This document shows positions 37,886-47,066 of a DNA stretch of 64,000 nucleotides, piece by piece. Under the pieces are notes generated by a model. It was not told where the DNA came from. It saw only the letters and a list, made by a program, of their open reading frames with translations, and did no database searches. The position numbers and the translations under genes were made by a program. The stretch lies in assembly GCA_029879725.1 (NCBI GenBank), contig JAOUPR010000001.1:67324-131323 (forward strand). The letters run 5' to 3'. The DNA comes from Gemmatimonadota bacterium. GTDB taxonomy: Bacteria; Gemmatimonadota; Gemmatimonadetes; Longimicrobiales; Gaopeijiaceae. Every line of letters starts with the position of its first letter. Positions within the stretch are counted from its first letter, which is position 1.

Positions 37886-38392
37886 ATGACGGTTCTGATC
37901 CGTGTCGAGCAGGGCGACATCACCTCCTTCGAAGGGGATGGGGTGGTGAACGCAGCCAACAACCACCTCCAGCTCGGCGCTGGGGTGGCCGGAGCCATCC
38001 GCGAGAAGGGTGGCCACCAGATCCAGGAGGAGTGCGATCTGTACGTGCGCACCCACGGACCACTCCGGCTCGGCGAAGCGGCCGTTACCGGCGCGGGGAA
38101 CCTCCGCGCACGATGGGTCATCCACGCGGCCGCCATGGGAGACGAACGTCCCAGCGAAGACTCCATAAGGAGGTCCGCGCGACGTGCCTTGTTCCTGGCC
38201 GCCGAGCACCAGATGAACTCCATCGCCTTCCCGGTGCTGGGGTCGGGCGTGGGCGGGTTTCCCTTCGAATCCGCCGCTCGGTACATCATCGAGGAGATCC
38301 GTGAGCACTCACGGGAACACCCCCTCCCCGAGATCGTGGTTCTCTACGGATACACCGAGACGGACGCCCAGACCCTCCGCCGACTGATCTGA
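37886..38392 (+). CDS. Macrodomain protein (ADP-ribose binding or deacetylase type)
   Basis: Single macrodomain of 168 residues, cytosolic. It has the ADP-ribose binding pieces VNAANNHLQLGAGVAGAIREKGG, RWVIHAAAMG and IAFPVLGSGVGGFPFESAARYIIEEI. It may hydrolyse O-acetyl-ADP-ribose or ADP-ribosylated groups. A TTG two codons upstream is an alternative start. It follows the AbrB-type gene, but no ART toxin such as DarT is next to it, so a toxin-antitoxin role is not shown. The convergent LuxC-like gene ends on the adjacent base. Confidence 0.85.
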   Translation: MTVLIRVEQGDITSFEGDGVVNAANNHLQLGAGVAGAIREKGGHQIQEECDLYVRTHGPLRLGEAAVTGAGNLRARWVIHAAAMGDERPSEDSIRRSARRALFLAAEHQMNSIAFPVLGSGVGGFPFESAARYIIEEIREHSREHPLPEIVVLYGYTETDAQTLRRLI

Positions 38393-39811
38393 CTACACGT
38401 CCGACTCCGTCCACCTGAGGAGCGCGCGCAGGGGACCCTCCCCGTCGTGAAGCCACCAGGGGGGAGGGAACGCGACACCTCCGAAGTCGGTCACCCGGGT
38501 CACACCCACCCGGGCCAGCGCTTCGGCCAGCCCCGCCGTGCGCGTCCCGCACCCCGCGACGCCCGCCGTCTGGAGGTACGCGCCACGGGGCGCGACGAGT
38601 GCCGGAACCTCTCCGGCGTCCGCCACCGGGCGTACCAGCACGACCCGCCCCACGCACGCGTCGTTCAGGTCGTGTCCGGGATCCAGAACCACGGTCCACG
38701 AAGCGGCCCGCCCTGTATGGAGTTCCACGCCCTTCCCCGCCGCCGATAGCATCTCCGCGGTGCCGCGGAGCTGTTGGACCGCCGAAACCTCGATCTCGTC
38801 CATGTCACCGATGGGGAGCGCTCTCCCCACGGCGTCCAGAGCCCCCGCCACGAGCGCGGCAAACCGCGACGGCGACGTGGATCCACCGTCTTCCACGTAG
38901 ACCACGTGGGGGGACACGCACCCCCTCTGGTCGAAGAAGGCGACCGATCCCGCAACCTCGGTCACGACACGACCCACCTCGTCGGCGCCCAGGCCTTCGC
39001 GGCCCACGATGCCGAAGCCGACCCGATGATGGTATGCCACCAGCCGCGAACTCGGGGGCATCCGGTCGCGGAGGGCCTTCACGGTCTCGTCTCCGCCGTA
39101 GACCACGGTCAGGTCGGCCGCCCCGAGCACGGCGTCCTCCAGGGCCCGGTCGCCTCCCGTCCAATAGAGCACCGCCGCGGCGTCGGCCAGAGCCGGCGCC
39201 TCCTCACGCAACGCCCGCAGGAAGAGCACCGGGAGGGCGACGTCACCCAGGCCGGGTTTGACCAGGGTGGGACTCTTGACCAGGAGACTCCGGATGAGCG
39301 CCGTGGTCCCCACGCCCGGCACGCTACCCGCCACGACCTGGAAGCAGAATCGTGGGCCCATCGCCCGCAGGCTCGACAGGCGCGGCGCCGAGGACGGAAG
39401 GAAGCGGTCCAGCACGGACGGGTCCCGGAATTCCGCGTCGAGAAGAGCGCTCAGAGCGGCCACCGTCCAACCGGAGGCCATCCCGTCCAGCACCGCTGCC
39501 GCCATGTCGGGAGAGAGACCCGAAAAGGGCGAGATCCACGAAAGCGCGTCGGCGCGGAGATCGCCGCCGGGATCGAGAAACCGCTCGCCGACCCTGCCGA
39601 GATGTCTCGCGATCTCCCTCACGGGCGCGGAGTGAAGCGCGTCTCGCGCCGCCGCCAGGCGATCCACGATCTCGCGGACGGAGGCAGGATCCAGCGCCGG
39701 CACCAGAACGCCGGGCACTCCGTCGAAGGCGGCGTGCCCCGCGAGCCGGTCCCGAGCCCCCGGAGGGACCTCCCACGCCCGGAACGGCTCCGGCTCCTTC
39801 CTCCCGCTCAT
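38393..39811 (-). CDS. LuxC-like acyl-CoA/acyl-protein reductase
   Basis: NADPH-dependent fatty acyl reductase of 472 residues in the LuxC family; it turns an activated acyl group to an aldehyde. The N-terminal half holds VVAGSVPGVGTTALIRSLLVKSPTLVKPG, and the catalytic Cys298 is in SVAFFDQRGCVSPHVVYVE, the canonical LuxC site. In luminous bacteria it works with LuxE and LuxD to supply aldehyde to luciferase. Here no luxAB or luxD is present. The start overlaps the LuxE-like stop as ATGA, so the pair is translationally coupled. Confidence 0.88.
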   Translation of the reverse strand: MSGRKEPEPFRAWEVPPGARDRLAGHAAFDGVPGVLVPALDPASVREIVDRLAAARDALHSAPVREIARHLGRVGERFLDPGGDLRADALSWISPFSGLSPDMAAAVLDGMASGWTVAALSALLDAEFRDPSVLDRFLPSSAPRLSSLRAMGPRFCFQVVAGSVPGVGTTALIRSLLVKSPTLVKPGLGDVALPVLFLRALREEAPALADAAAVLYWTGGDRALEDAVLGAADLTVVYGGDETVKALRDRMPPSSRLVAYHHRVGFGIVGREGLGADEVGRVVTEVAGSVAFFDQRGCVSPHVVYVEDGGSTSPSRFAALVAGALDAVGRALPIGDMDEIEVSAVQQLRGTAEMLSAAGKGVELHTGRAASWTVVLDPGHDLNDACVGRVVLVRPVADAGEVPALVAPRGAYLQTAGVAGCGTRTAGLAEALARVGVTRVTDFGGVAFPPPWWLHDGEGPLRALLRWTESDV

Positions 39812-40899
39812 GAAGACGCCGCCAGAAGCTCGTCCATGGCCCGGGAGCACCCGCGCGGCTCCGCCCCCGGGAGTCGCCCCGTGAGCCGGACGCCTTCAGG
39901 GGTGACGCTCCCGACGTCCTGCGTCAGCAGATGGCTGATGGAACCCAGATTGGCGAGATCGAAGAACGCGAGCAGGCCCACGGACCCCTCGGGCACGGGA
40001 TCCAGCGAAACGGGATCCAGGGCCCGCACGGCGAGCCAGGGTGGCGGGCGGTGGAGGCCGCGACCTGCCTCGCCCATGGTCAGCACCGGTTCGTACAACT
40101 GGGAGAGCAGCTCCGTCATCCCATATTCGTTCACGACGCGTACCGGAGGCACGCCCAGAAGGGTGTGGACCATCCCGTAGAGGTCATCCCGGGACACCTC
40201 GCGGGATCGGCCCTTGAACCCTCCGGTCTCCATGACGCGGCTTCCCGAAGGGAGGACCACGCCCCCGCCCCGGGCCGACAAGGCGTCCAGGAGGTGGACG
40301 AAGGAGAAGGCCGTTCCCGCCACGACCACGGGAGCCTCCGCGCGGTCCGCGGCCTCCACGAACCCTTCCACGTCCAACGATCCGGTGCCGTCGACGTACC
40401 ATCCCGACGCCGAGCAGAGTTCCTCCGCCACCATCCCCATCATGTGCGAGAGCGAGGAGTGGGGAGCATCGCCCGGGGAGGGGACGAGGGAGAGGAGGTG
40501 TGGTCGCACGCCGTCGGGGAGAAGGTGACTCCGGAAGGCCGTCACACACGCGGCCCGGTACAGTCCGGCCCGCGACACGTAATGGCGGCCCCTCCCCCCG
40601 GGGCCCGCCGTCGTCCCGCTGGTCCGGAAGACCAACTCCGCCGCCTCCGGCGCTCCCACCACCAGATCGAGATGCTTGAAGGCGGTGGCGGGGACGGCGG
40701 GCACGTCCTCCCATCGGTCCACGTTGGCGGGCGTCACTCCCCGGGCATCGCACAGCGCCCTGTACGGGTCGCATCCGTCATACTGGACGGCGAAGCAACG
40801 CAGAGCCCATGCGTCGAAGGCGTCGGGCGAGGACACGGCGACGCCCCCCGCCCGGAAGAGCGCCTCCAACTCGCGAACCGCCTCGTCGAATCGTTCCAT
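39808..40899 (-). CDS. LuxE-like acyl-protein synthetase
   Basis: ATP-dependent acyl-activating enzyme of 363 residues, LuxE family. It has the phosphate-loop-like stretch ELVFRTSGTTAGPGGRGRHYVSRAG, the segment RVVNEYGMTELLSQLY typical of adenylating enzymes, and Cys351 in EPRGCSRAMDELL near the C terminus. This Cys corresponds in position to the acyl-accepting Cys of LuxE. It should activate a carboxylic acid as AMP ester and pass it through its Cys to the LuxC-like partner. It starts 9 bp after the FAD oxidoreductase. Confidence 0.87.
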   Translation of the reverse strand: MERFDEAVRELEALFRAGGVAVSSPDAFDAWALRCFAVQYDGCDPYRALCDARGVTPANVDRWEDVPAVPATAFKHLDLVVGAPEAAELVFRTSGTTAGPGGRGRHYVSRAGLYRAACVTAFRSHLLPDGVRPHLLSLVPSPGDAPHSSLSHMMGMVAEELCSASGWYVDGTGSLDVEGFVEAADRAEAPVVVAGTAFSFVHLLDALSARGGGVVLPSGSRVMETGGFKGRSREVSRDDLYGMVHTLLGVPPVRVVNEYGMTELLSQLYEPVLTMGEAGRGLHRPPPWLAVRALDPVSLDPVPEGSVGLLAFFDLANLGSISHLLTQDVGSVTPEGVRLTGRLPGAEPRGCSRAMDELLAASS

Positions 40900-40908
40900 G
40901 GACCCCGC

Positions 40909-42090
40909 TCAGGTAAACCGTCTCGGGTCCAGCAGCTTCGCCCCGGGCACCGGGTCACCCTCGGCGACGATGCTCGCGATGACACGCCCGGCCTCGAAGG
41001 CGAAGGGAAGCCCCCCTCCACTGAAACCCGAGATGACCAACTCCCCCGTCCTTCCCGGCAGTGGACCGACCAGGGGCAGATAGTCCGCCGTCCATCCGAA
41101 GATACCGCTCCAGCGCTCTTCCACCGCGAGAGGCGCCGCCGACGGGAAGGCTCGCTCGAACCAGCCTTGCAGATCACCCTGCAAACCGGGATCGAGGTCG
41201 GGCTTCATCTTCCAGTAGGAGCGGTCCCAGGCGTCGTGACGCCAGCCACCCAGCGCGATCCGCCCATCCGGAACGCTTCGCCAGACGTTGAGCTTCCAAT
41301 GCGTGGAACAACCACCCGGAAACGACAGCCCCCCGGAGTCGGCGATCAGAGCCTGACCCCGGATGGGCACGATCTCGTCTCCCAGATACGAGGAGAAGCG
41401 CCGGGAATCCACGTGCGTCGCGTACACGACCATTTCGGCGCGGACCTCGCCCCGGTCGGTGTCACAGACCAGACCCCCACGCTCCCGGCGCACCTCCGTC
41501 ACCTCCACACCCTCGGAGATCCCGGCGCCTTCGGCCTCGGCGGCGCGGGCCAATGCCACGGCCGTGGGTCCTGGACTCAGACACCCGCCCCCATCGACGA
41601 AATACCCACCGGAAAATCCTCGTCCACCCACCTTCCCCCGCGCGTCCTCGGCGGTGAGCCAGCTCACGGGAAGCCCGGCACGCTCCAACGCGGCGTGGGC
41701 GCGCTGCACGCGGACCAGCGTATGAGGCTCCGCCAGGACGAACCCGCCGGTGAGATCCAGCGCGACCCGCTCCGATTCCCCCCTTTCGCGGAGAAGCGTC
41801 CCCAGTGATGCCACCGAGCGTAGGGCGAACTCCCAGATGGCTCGCGCTTCGTCCGCGCCCCTGAAATGGACGGTCTCGTCGAACGGTTGGCGGAGAGGGG
41901 GCGCGAGCACACCCACGGCGGCCGAGGTAGTCCCGCCGCCCACCACTCCACGCTCGAGGAGCGCCACGTCCACGCCGGCGGCGGCCAGATGATAGGCGGC
42001 CGAAGTTCCGGATATCCCTCCCCCGACCACGACCACATCCACTGAGGACGCCATCTCCCGCCTGAACCCTCCCGCCTCCGGGTCGTCCAT
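40909..42090 (-). CDS. FAD-dependent oxidoreductase, DAO (D-amino-acid/glycine oxidase) family
   Basis: Flavoprotein of 393 residues. The N-terminal Rossmann motif is DVVVVGGGISGTSAAYHLAAAGVDVALLERG, then GGTTSAAVGVLAPP. The C terminus has IFGWTADYLPLVGPLPGRTGELVISGFSGGGLPFAFEAGRVIA, typical of DAO oxidases and related sarcosine/glycine oxidases. The actual substrate is unknown. The chosen ATG has GAGGAG 8 bp upstream. It is first in the operon with the LuxE-like and LuxC-like genes, so it may prepare or oxidise the compound that they handle. Confidence 0.87.
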   Translation of the reverse strand: MDDPEAGGFRREMASSVDVVVVGGGISGTSAAYHLAAAGVDVALLERGVVGGGTTSAAVGVLAPPLRQPFDETVHFRGADEARAIWEFALRSVASLGTLLRERGESERVALDLTGGFVLAEPHTLVRVQRAHAALERAGLPVSWLTAEDARGKVGGRGFSGGYFVDGGGCLSPGPTAVALARAAEAEGAGISEGVEVTEVRRERGGLVCDTDRGEVRAEMVVYATHVDSRRFSSYLGDEIVPIRGQALIADSGGLSFPGGCSTHWKLNVWRSVPDGRIALGGWRHDAWDRSYWKMKPDLDPGLQGDLQGWFERAFPSAAPLAVEERWSGIFGWTADYLPLVGPLPGRTGELVISGFSGGGLPFAFEAGRVIASIVAEGDPVPGAKLLDPRRFT

Positions 42091-42238
42091 CGGCCGATCT
42101 CCTCGATAGGGCGCGCGCGCCGGACACTCTATAGATTGGAGGAACTTAAGATCTTATTCTCGATCCGACGACGTGGGCACTCTGCCCGTCGCCCGACCGG
42201 ACCCGCCGCCCGTTTCATTCCGGCCCACCCCCACCCCC

Positions 42239-45088
42239 ATGCCGCTTCGCCACCCGACCCTCGCGCTGATCGCGTCGCTCCTCGCACCGACGGGCACGTC
42301 GGCCCAGGCCACGCCGGCGTCGAACGCGTTCCTGCCGGACACCCTCGTCATCGCCACGTCCAACAACTTCCCGCCGGTGAACCTCCTGGGGAACGGCGGC
42401 GAGCTTACCGGCTTCGCGCGGGACCTCTCCACCGCGGTCCTCGAAGCGGTGGGAAAGACACCCCGATACGTCCATTCATCGAGCTGGACCCGGGTCCTCG
42501 ACCTCCTGATGTCGGACTCGGCGGACTTCATCGACGACACGGGGTACACGCCGGGTCGTGACGCGTACCTCGACTTCACCGACCCCATCCTCGAGATGGA
42601 CGAGGTGATCTTCGTCCAACGGGACCGACAAGACGTCATCGATCTGGAAAGTCTGCGGGGGAGGCCGGTGGCGTGTGTCGACCAGCACATCAGCCATCTG
42701 TACCTCGACAGTCTGGGAATCGTGGAATGTGTGGTGGTGCCCGTCCCCGCGGACGGGATGATGGGGCTCGTGAGCGGAGAGGTGGACGCGTTCGTCTACC
42801 CCCGGGAGATCGGCCTCTACTACATCCAGCAGATGGAACTCGATTCCGATATCAAGCTGGCGGGCGACCCCCTCCGCACCCTCACATGGTCCATGACGGT
42901 CCGCGAGGGCGACGGGCATCTTCGGGACCTCCTCAATCGGGGAATTCGCGACGTCCGAGCCACGGGCAGGTACGACCGGATCCGGAGACGCTGGTTCGGC
43001 ACCGCGGTGAGTCCGGGAAGATCCCCGTGGCGGTTGCTCCTTCTGGTCGGAGGGCCGTTGGTGTTGGGAGTCATCCTCGTCGGTTCGATGATCCTCCTGG
43101 TCATGAACCTCCGCCTGCGAAAGGCACGCCTCGGACTGGCGGCCAGCGAGGCCCGCCTCCGCGCCATCGTGGACAGTTCCCTGGACATCGTCACGCTCGT
43201 GTCTCCGGATGGCATCGTCCTCACCGAGAACCCCTCGATGCAGGAGACGCTGGGGTATCCGCCCGAGGAGATGGTCGGGACCAACGTGCTGCACATCATC
43301 CACCCCGACGACGCGGAGACGGTGGCGATGGGGCTCCGTAGCCTGGGGGAAGATCCAGGAGGCGTGGCCAGCGTGGTCACGCGAGTGCGGGCGCAATCCG
43401 GGGAGTGGAGGGTCATCGAGGCCATCGCCCGGAACATGGAGCCGGTGGGGGCCGTCGAAGGCATCCTCGTGAACGCCCGCGACATCACGTCACGGAGGGA
43501 GGCCGAGCTACTGAGCACACGGATGGGGCGGATCCTGGACGAGTCCCTGAACGAAATCTACCTCCTGGATCAGACGTCCCTTCGCGTGCTTCAGTTGAGC
43601 CGGGCCGCCGCAGAGAACCTGGGCCACCACGACGCGGAACCCGGGACGCTGGACTTCGCGGATTTCTTCCTGCTCGATTCGGGCGCTCCCCTCGGCCCCA
43701 CGCTCGCCGAGATGGCCGCCGGACACGAGCACCACATGGAACTCCGTGGGCGCATGCGCCGAAAGGACGGTACCACCTACGAGGCCGAAGCCCGGGTGTC
43801 CACGACCCAGGAAGGGGACCCGCCCGTTCTCCTCGTGGTTGCCCAGGACGTGTCCGAACGCGTTTCGGCGGAAGAGAAGGTCCGCCAGATGCAGAAGATG
43901 GAAGCGGTGGGAAGCCTGGCCAGCGGAGTCGCGCACGACTTCAACAACCTGTTGCAGATCATCCTGTCGAGTTGCCGACTCATTCGACACGAAGAACTCG
44001 ACCCACGAACGCTCAAAAGACTTTCCGTCATCGAGGACGCCGGAAAGAAGGCCAGCGGCCTCACCAACCAACTTCTCACGTTCAGCCGCCGGACCACGGG
44101 GGAGAGCCGACCTCTGGACCTCAATGCGGTGGTATCGGGCACCCGGGACATGTTGCACCGACTCCTGAGAGCCGACGTGAAGCTGGTTCTCGACCTGGAT
44201 CCCGACCCGATCATGGTCATGGCCGACGAAACGAATCTCAACCAGGTGATCCTGAACCTGTCGGTGAACTCCCATCACGCCATGACGTCCGGAGGAACCC
44301 TGACGATCATGACGGGTCGGGCCACCTCCATCGCCCCGGAAGCGGACGGCGCGACCGCCATGCCGACCGCCGCTGGACCCGGGCGCCCCCAGGAGTGGGC
44401 GTTGCTCCGTGTATCGGACACCGGAACGGGGATGGATCCGGAGACACTCTCGCGGGTGTTCGAGCCGTTCTTCACCACCAAGCCCGCGGGGACGGGCACG
44501 GGCCTGGGGCTGTCCATGGTCCACAGCATCGTGGAGAAGTGTGGGGGATATATCGACGTCACGACCGAGCGCGGGGTGGGCACCGAGGTGAGCATCTATT
44601 TCCCGGTGCCGGAGTCCCTGGACGGGGTGGCGCCGGAGGCTCCCGTGCATGCCCCGTCGTCACACGAACCCGACCAGGAACCTCCGGCGACGGGGAGGTC
44701 CCGCACCGTCCTCATCGCGGAAGACAATCCGCTGGTGAGGGAATCGGTGGTGGAGTTTCTCGTCGTCCTGGGGTTCGAGGTCATCGAAACCACCACGCCG
44801 GAAGAGGCGCTCGCCGTCGCACAGGACCGGGAGCGACGGGTGGACATCCTCCTCACCGACGTGGTCATGCCGGAAACCAGCGGTCCGGTCCTCGCCCGTC
44901 AGGTGCGGGCTGTCCGCCCCGACGTCCGGGTGGTGTTCATGTCGGGATATGCCCACGACACCTTCGCCCGCGAGAACATGGCCGCGGAGGATGTGGTTCT
45001 CCTCCCGAAGCCGTTCGGGCTCCACGACCTCGCGCGGGTGATGGACGAAGTGCTCACGAAAGGTCGCGGACCGGCTAACCCGGCCTGA
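42239..45088 (+). CDS. Hybrid sensor histidine kinase with periplasmic SBP_bac_3 sensor, PAS and receiver domains
   Basis: Membrane signalling protein of 949 residues. Signal peptide (PLRHPTLALIASLLAPTGTSAQA), a periplasmic family-3 solute-binding sensor (about 30-255), one TM helix (LLLLVGGPLVLGVILVGSMILLVMNL), two PAS-type domains, then HisKA with His566 in GVAHDFNNLLQ, HATPase (DTGTGMD, FTTKPAGTGTGLGLS) and a C-terminal receiver with Asp874 in LLTDVVMPETSG. The sensor type often binds amino acids. A GTG at 42173 is an alternative start but gives no signal peptide at the N terminus. It is divergent from the DAO-LuxE-LuxC operon, so that operon may be a target. The end overlaps the amidohydrolase by 14 bp. 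Confidence 0.92.
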   Translation: MPLRHPTLALIASLLAPTGTSAQATPASNAFLPDTLVIATSNNFPPVNLLGNGGELTGFARDLSTAVLEAVGKTPRYVHSSSWTRVLDLLMSDSADFIDDTGYTPGRDAYLDFTDPILEMDEVIFVQRDRQDVIDLESLRGRPVACVDQHISHLYLDSLGIVECVVVPVPADGMMGLVSGEVDAFVYPREIGLYYIQQMELDSDIKLAGDPLRTLTWSMTVREGDGHLRDLLNRGIRDVRATGRYDRIRRRWFGTAVSPGRSPWRLLLLVGGPLVLGVILVGSMILLVMNLRLRKARLGLAASEARLRAIVDSSLDIVTLVSPDGIVLTENPSMQETLGYPPEEMVGTNVLHIIHPDDAETVAMGLRSLGEDPGGVASVVTRVRAQSGEWRVIEAIARNMEPVGAVEGILVNARDITSRREAELLSTRMGRILDESLNEIYLLDQTSLRVLQLSRAAAENLGHHDAEPGTLDFADFFLLDSGAPLGPTLAEMAAGHEHHMELRGRMRRKDGTTYEAEARVSTTQEGDPPVLLVVAQDVSERVSAEEKVRQMQKMEAVGSLASGVAHDFNNLLQIILSSCRLIRHEELDPRTLKRLSVIEDAGKKASGLTNQLLTFSRRTTGESRPLDLNAVVSGTRDMLHRLLRADVKLVLDLDPDPIMVMADETNLNQVILNLSVNSHHAMTSGGTLTIMTGRATSIAPEADGATAMPTAAGPGRPQEWALLRVSDTGTGMDPETLSRVFEPFFTTKPAGTGTGLGLSMVHSIVEKCGGYIDVTTERGVGTEVSIYFPVPESLDGVAPEAPVHAPSSHEPDQEPPATGRSRTVLIAEDNPLVRESVVEFLVVLGFEVIETTTPEEALAVAQDRERRVDILLTDVVMPETSGPVLARQVRAVRPDVRVVFMSGYAHDTFARENMAAEDVVLLPKPFGLHDLARVMDEVLTKGRGPANPA

Positions 45089-46736
45089 CCCCTCGTCCGG
45101 CGCGGAGGCCGGTGTGCTCGCCATCCCGGATGGTCACGGTCCCGTTCACGACCACCAACGGCACCCCCGAAGGGTATCGGTGCGGGTCTTCGAACGTCGC
45201 GTTGTCCCCGATCCCGGCCGGATCGAACGCCACCAGGTCGGCGAACGCGCCCGCGCGGATCTCGCCCCGGTCGAGGAGACCCAGCTTCTTCGCGGGCATC
45301 CCCGTGATCTTGTGGAGGGCCGACTCCAGGGTGAGCGCTCCCGTGTCCCTGACGTAGTGGCCGAGGAGGCGCGGGAAGGTTCCGTACGACCGGGGGTGCG
45401 GAGAGCCCACCGAGAGCGGGCCGTACGGTGCGTAGGCCCCACCGTCGGAGCACACCATCCCGAGGGGGTGGGCGAGGACCTTCGCGGTGTTCTCCTCGGA
45501 CATCCCATGCCCGATCATCCCCACCGAGCCGCCGTTGGCTTCGAGGAGCTCCACGGCGAGCCGGTACGGGTCCGATCCCCGCTCCATGGCCAATGCGCCC
45601 AGCCGCCGGCCCCGGGCCCATGCCGTACCCTCGTTGGCGCTGGTGATCTGTACGCTGTCCCAGTCACCCAGGAGGGCCACCTTGTCTCGCGCGGCCCGCT
45701 CCAGGACGGCCGCGGTGTCCGGGGCGCGGAGCCGTCGCAGGAAGGCCTGGCTCCCTCCCGCCCGGAACTCGCCGGGGAACAGGTTGGAGAGGCCCGTCTG
45801 ATAGGCCGTGTAGGGGTAGCGATCGAAGTGGACGTCCACGCCGTCGGCGCGAGCGGCCTCGATGGCGTCCAGCGCCGCGCCGGCCTTCCAGTAGTTGCGA
45901 GCCCCCTGTGCCTTGAGGTGGGACACGATCACCGGGACGCCGGCCATGCGTCCCACGTGGATCGTCTCCTCCACCGCCGCGAGGACGCGGTCGTCTTCAT
46001 TGCGCATGTGGGACGCGTAGGGGAGACCCGTTCCGCGCAGGACCGAGGCGAGCTCCACGAGCTCCGAGGTCGGGGCGAACGCACCCGGCGTGTACTCGAG
46101 CCCGGTGGACAACCCCACCGCCCCACCCGTCAGCGCCCGGCGCACCTCGCCCTTCATCCTCTCCAGCTCGGCATCCGTCGCCGGCCGGTTCTCGTACCCC
46201 ACCACCAGGCCCCGGATGGTGCCGTGCCCCACCATGGTGGCCACGTTCACCGCCGGGCGCTCCCGGTCGATGCGAGCCAGGAACTCCGTGGTGTCGCGGA
46301 AGTCGATCTCCACGCCGTAGGAGCGATCGTACCTCTCGCGAGTCTCCCGGAATCCCTCCTCGGACCACGGGCCCACCGAGCCGCCGTCCTGGCCGACGAC
46401 CTCCACCGTGACCCCCTGGCGGATGCGGCTCTCCGCGCGGGGCTCCACGAGAAGGGAGAGCTCGGCGTGGGAGTGGACGTCTACGAAGCCGGGCGCGAGC
46501 GCCATCCCCCGGAGGTCGAGCTCCTCGGCAGCGGCCGGCAGGGCGGGGCCCACGGCGGTGATACGGTCGCCCGTCACCGCGACGTCCACCTCCCGCCCGG
46601 GAGCACCCGTTCCGTCGAAGACCATGGCGCCCCGCAACACGAGATCGGCCCGATCCCGGGGGAACACGGCCCCGGGGGACATCAGGGCTCCGGCACCGGC
46701 CACCGTGGTTGCGCGAACGAACGTGCGACGCTTCAT
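45075..46736 (-). CDS. N-acyl-D-amino-acid deacylase-like amidohydrolase (TAT-exported)
   Basis: Secreted amidohydrolase of 553 residues with a TAT leader, KRRTFVRATTVAGAGAL. D-aminoacylase motifs are GFVDVHSHAELSLL (HxH), MVGHGTIRG, YASHMRNEDDRV, VIVSHLKAQG and the Asp in MVCSDGGAYAP. The C-terminal composite domain is present. The usual metal-bridging Cys of the VVVGNCG motif is replaced here (VEVVGQDGGS), so metal binding differs from the Alcaligenes enzyme and the substrate could be another N-acylated or cyclic compound. It overlaps the convergent kinase gene by 14 bp. Confidence 0.88.
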   Translation of the reverse strand: MKRRTFVRATTVAGAGALMSPGAVFPRDRADLVLRGAMVFDGTGAPGREVDVAVTGDRITAVGPALPAAAEELDLRGMALAPGFVDVHSHAELSLLVEPRAESRIRQGVTVEVVGQDGGSVGPWSEEGFRETRERYDRSYGVEIDFRDTTEFLARIDRERPAVNVATMVGHGTIRGLVVGYENRPATDAELERMKGEVRRALTGGAVGLSTGLEYTPGAFAPTSELVELASVLRGTGLPYASHMRNEDDRVLAAVEETIHVGRMAGVPVIVSHLKAQGARNYWKAGAALDAIEAARADGVDVHFDRYPYTAYQTGLSNLFPGEFRAGGSQAFLRRLRAPDTAAVLERAARDKVALLGDWDSVQITSANEGTAWARGRRLGALAMERGSDPYRLAVELLEANGGSVGMIGHGMSEENTAKVLAHPLGMVCSDGGAYAPYGPLSVGSPHPRSYGTFPRLLGHYVRDTGALTLESALHKITGMPAKKLGLLDRGEIRAGAFADLVAFDPAGIGDNATFEDPHRYPSGVPLVVVNGTVTIRDGEHTGLRAGRGVRPG

Positions 46737-46765
46737 GGATCGATCTCCTGCGACTATGGACCCCG

Positions 46766-47026
46766 TCAACCGCCCCGGCGAACCCGGCCCGGCTCGAGTC
46801 CCCCGGCGTGCAGGATCTTCTCCTGAAGCCGTTGGGACTCCTCGTCGGTGAAATCCAGAACGGCAGTCAGACACTTCCGGACGCCCTCGTACGTCTCCAC
46901 CGGGAAGTCGGATCCCTCGGCGTGCCGGAGCGCACCCTCCAACGCCTCCAGTTCGCGCTCCACCTTCTCCGCCGCCCGTCTCAGGCGACTCAGCGCTTTC
47001 CTGGCTTCCCCTTCCGCTGACGACAT
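46766..47026 (-). CDS. Small coiled-coil protein of unknown function
   Basis: An 86-residue, highly charged protein that I do not recognise. Residues 3-35 (EARKALSRLRRAAEKVERELEALEG part) and 45-72 look like two helices of a coiled coil. There is no signal or membrane segment. It lies 29 bp upstream of the amidohydrolase on the same strand and could share its transcript. The start has only a weak ribosome site, so the gene is probable but not certain. Confidence 0.55.
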   Translation of the reverse strand: MSSAEGEARKALSRLRRAAEKVERELEALEGALRHAEGSDFPVETYEGVRKCLTAVLDFTDEESQRLQEKILHAGGLEPGRVRRGG

Positions 47027-47066
47027 TCCCGGGTCCGGTTGGGTGTGACTGGGTCTGGACGACACG

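Noticed and set aside
37679-38392. A DarTG toxin-antitoxin system
   Set aside because: The macrodomain gene has no DarT partner; the upstream gene is an AbrB-type DNA-binding protein.
38393-40899. A complete bioluminescence (lux) operon
   Set aside because: Only LuxC and LuxE relatives are present; there are no luxA, luxB or luxD genes around them.
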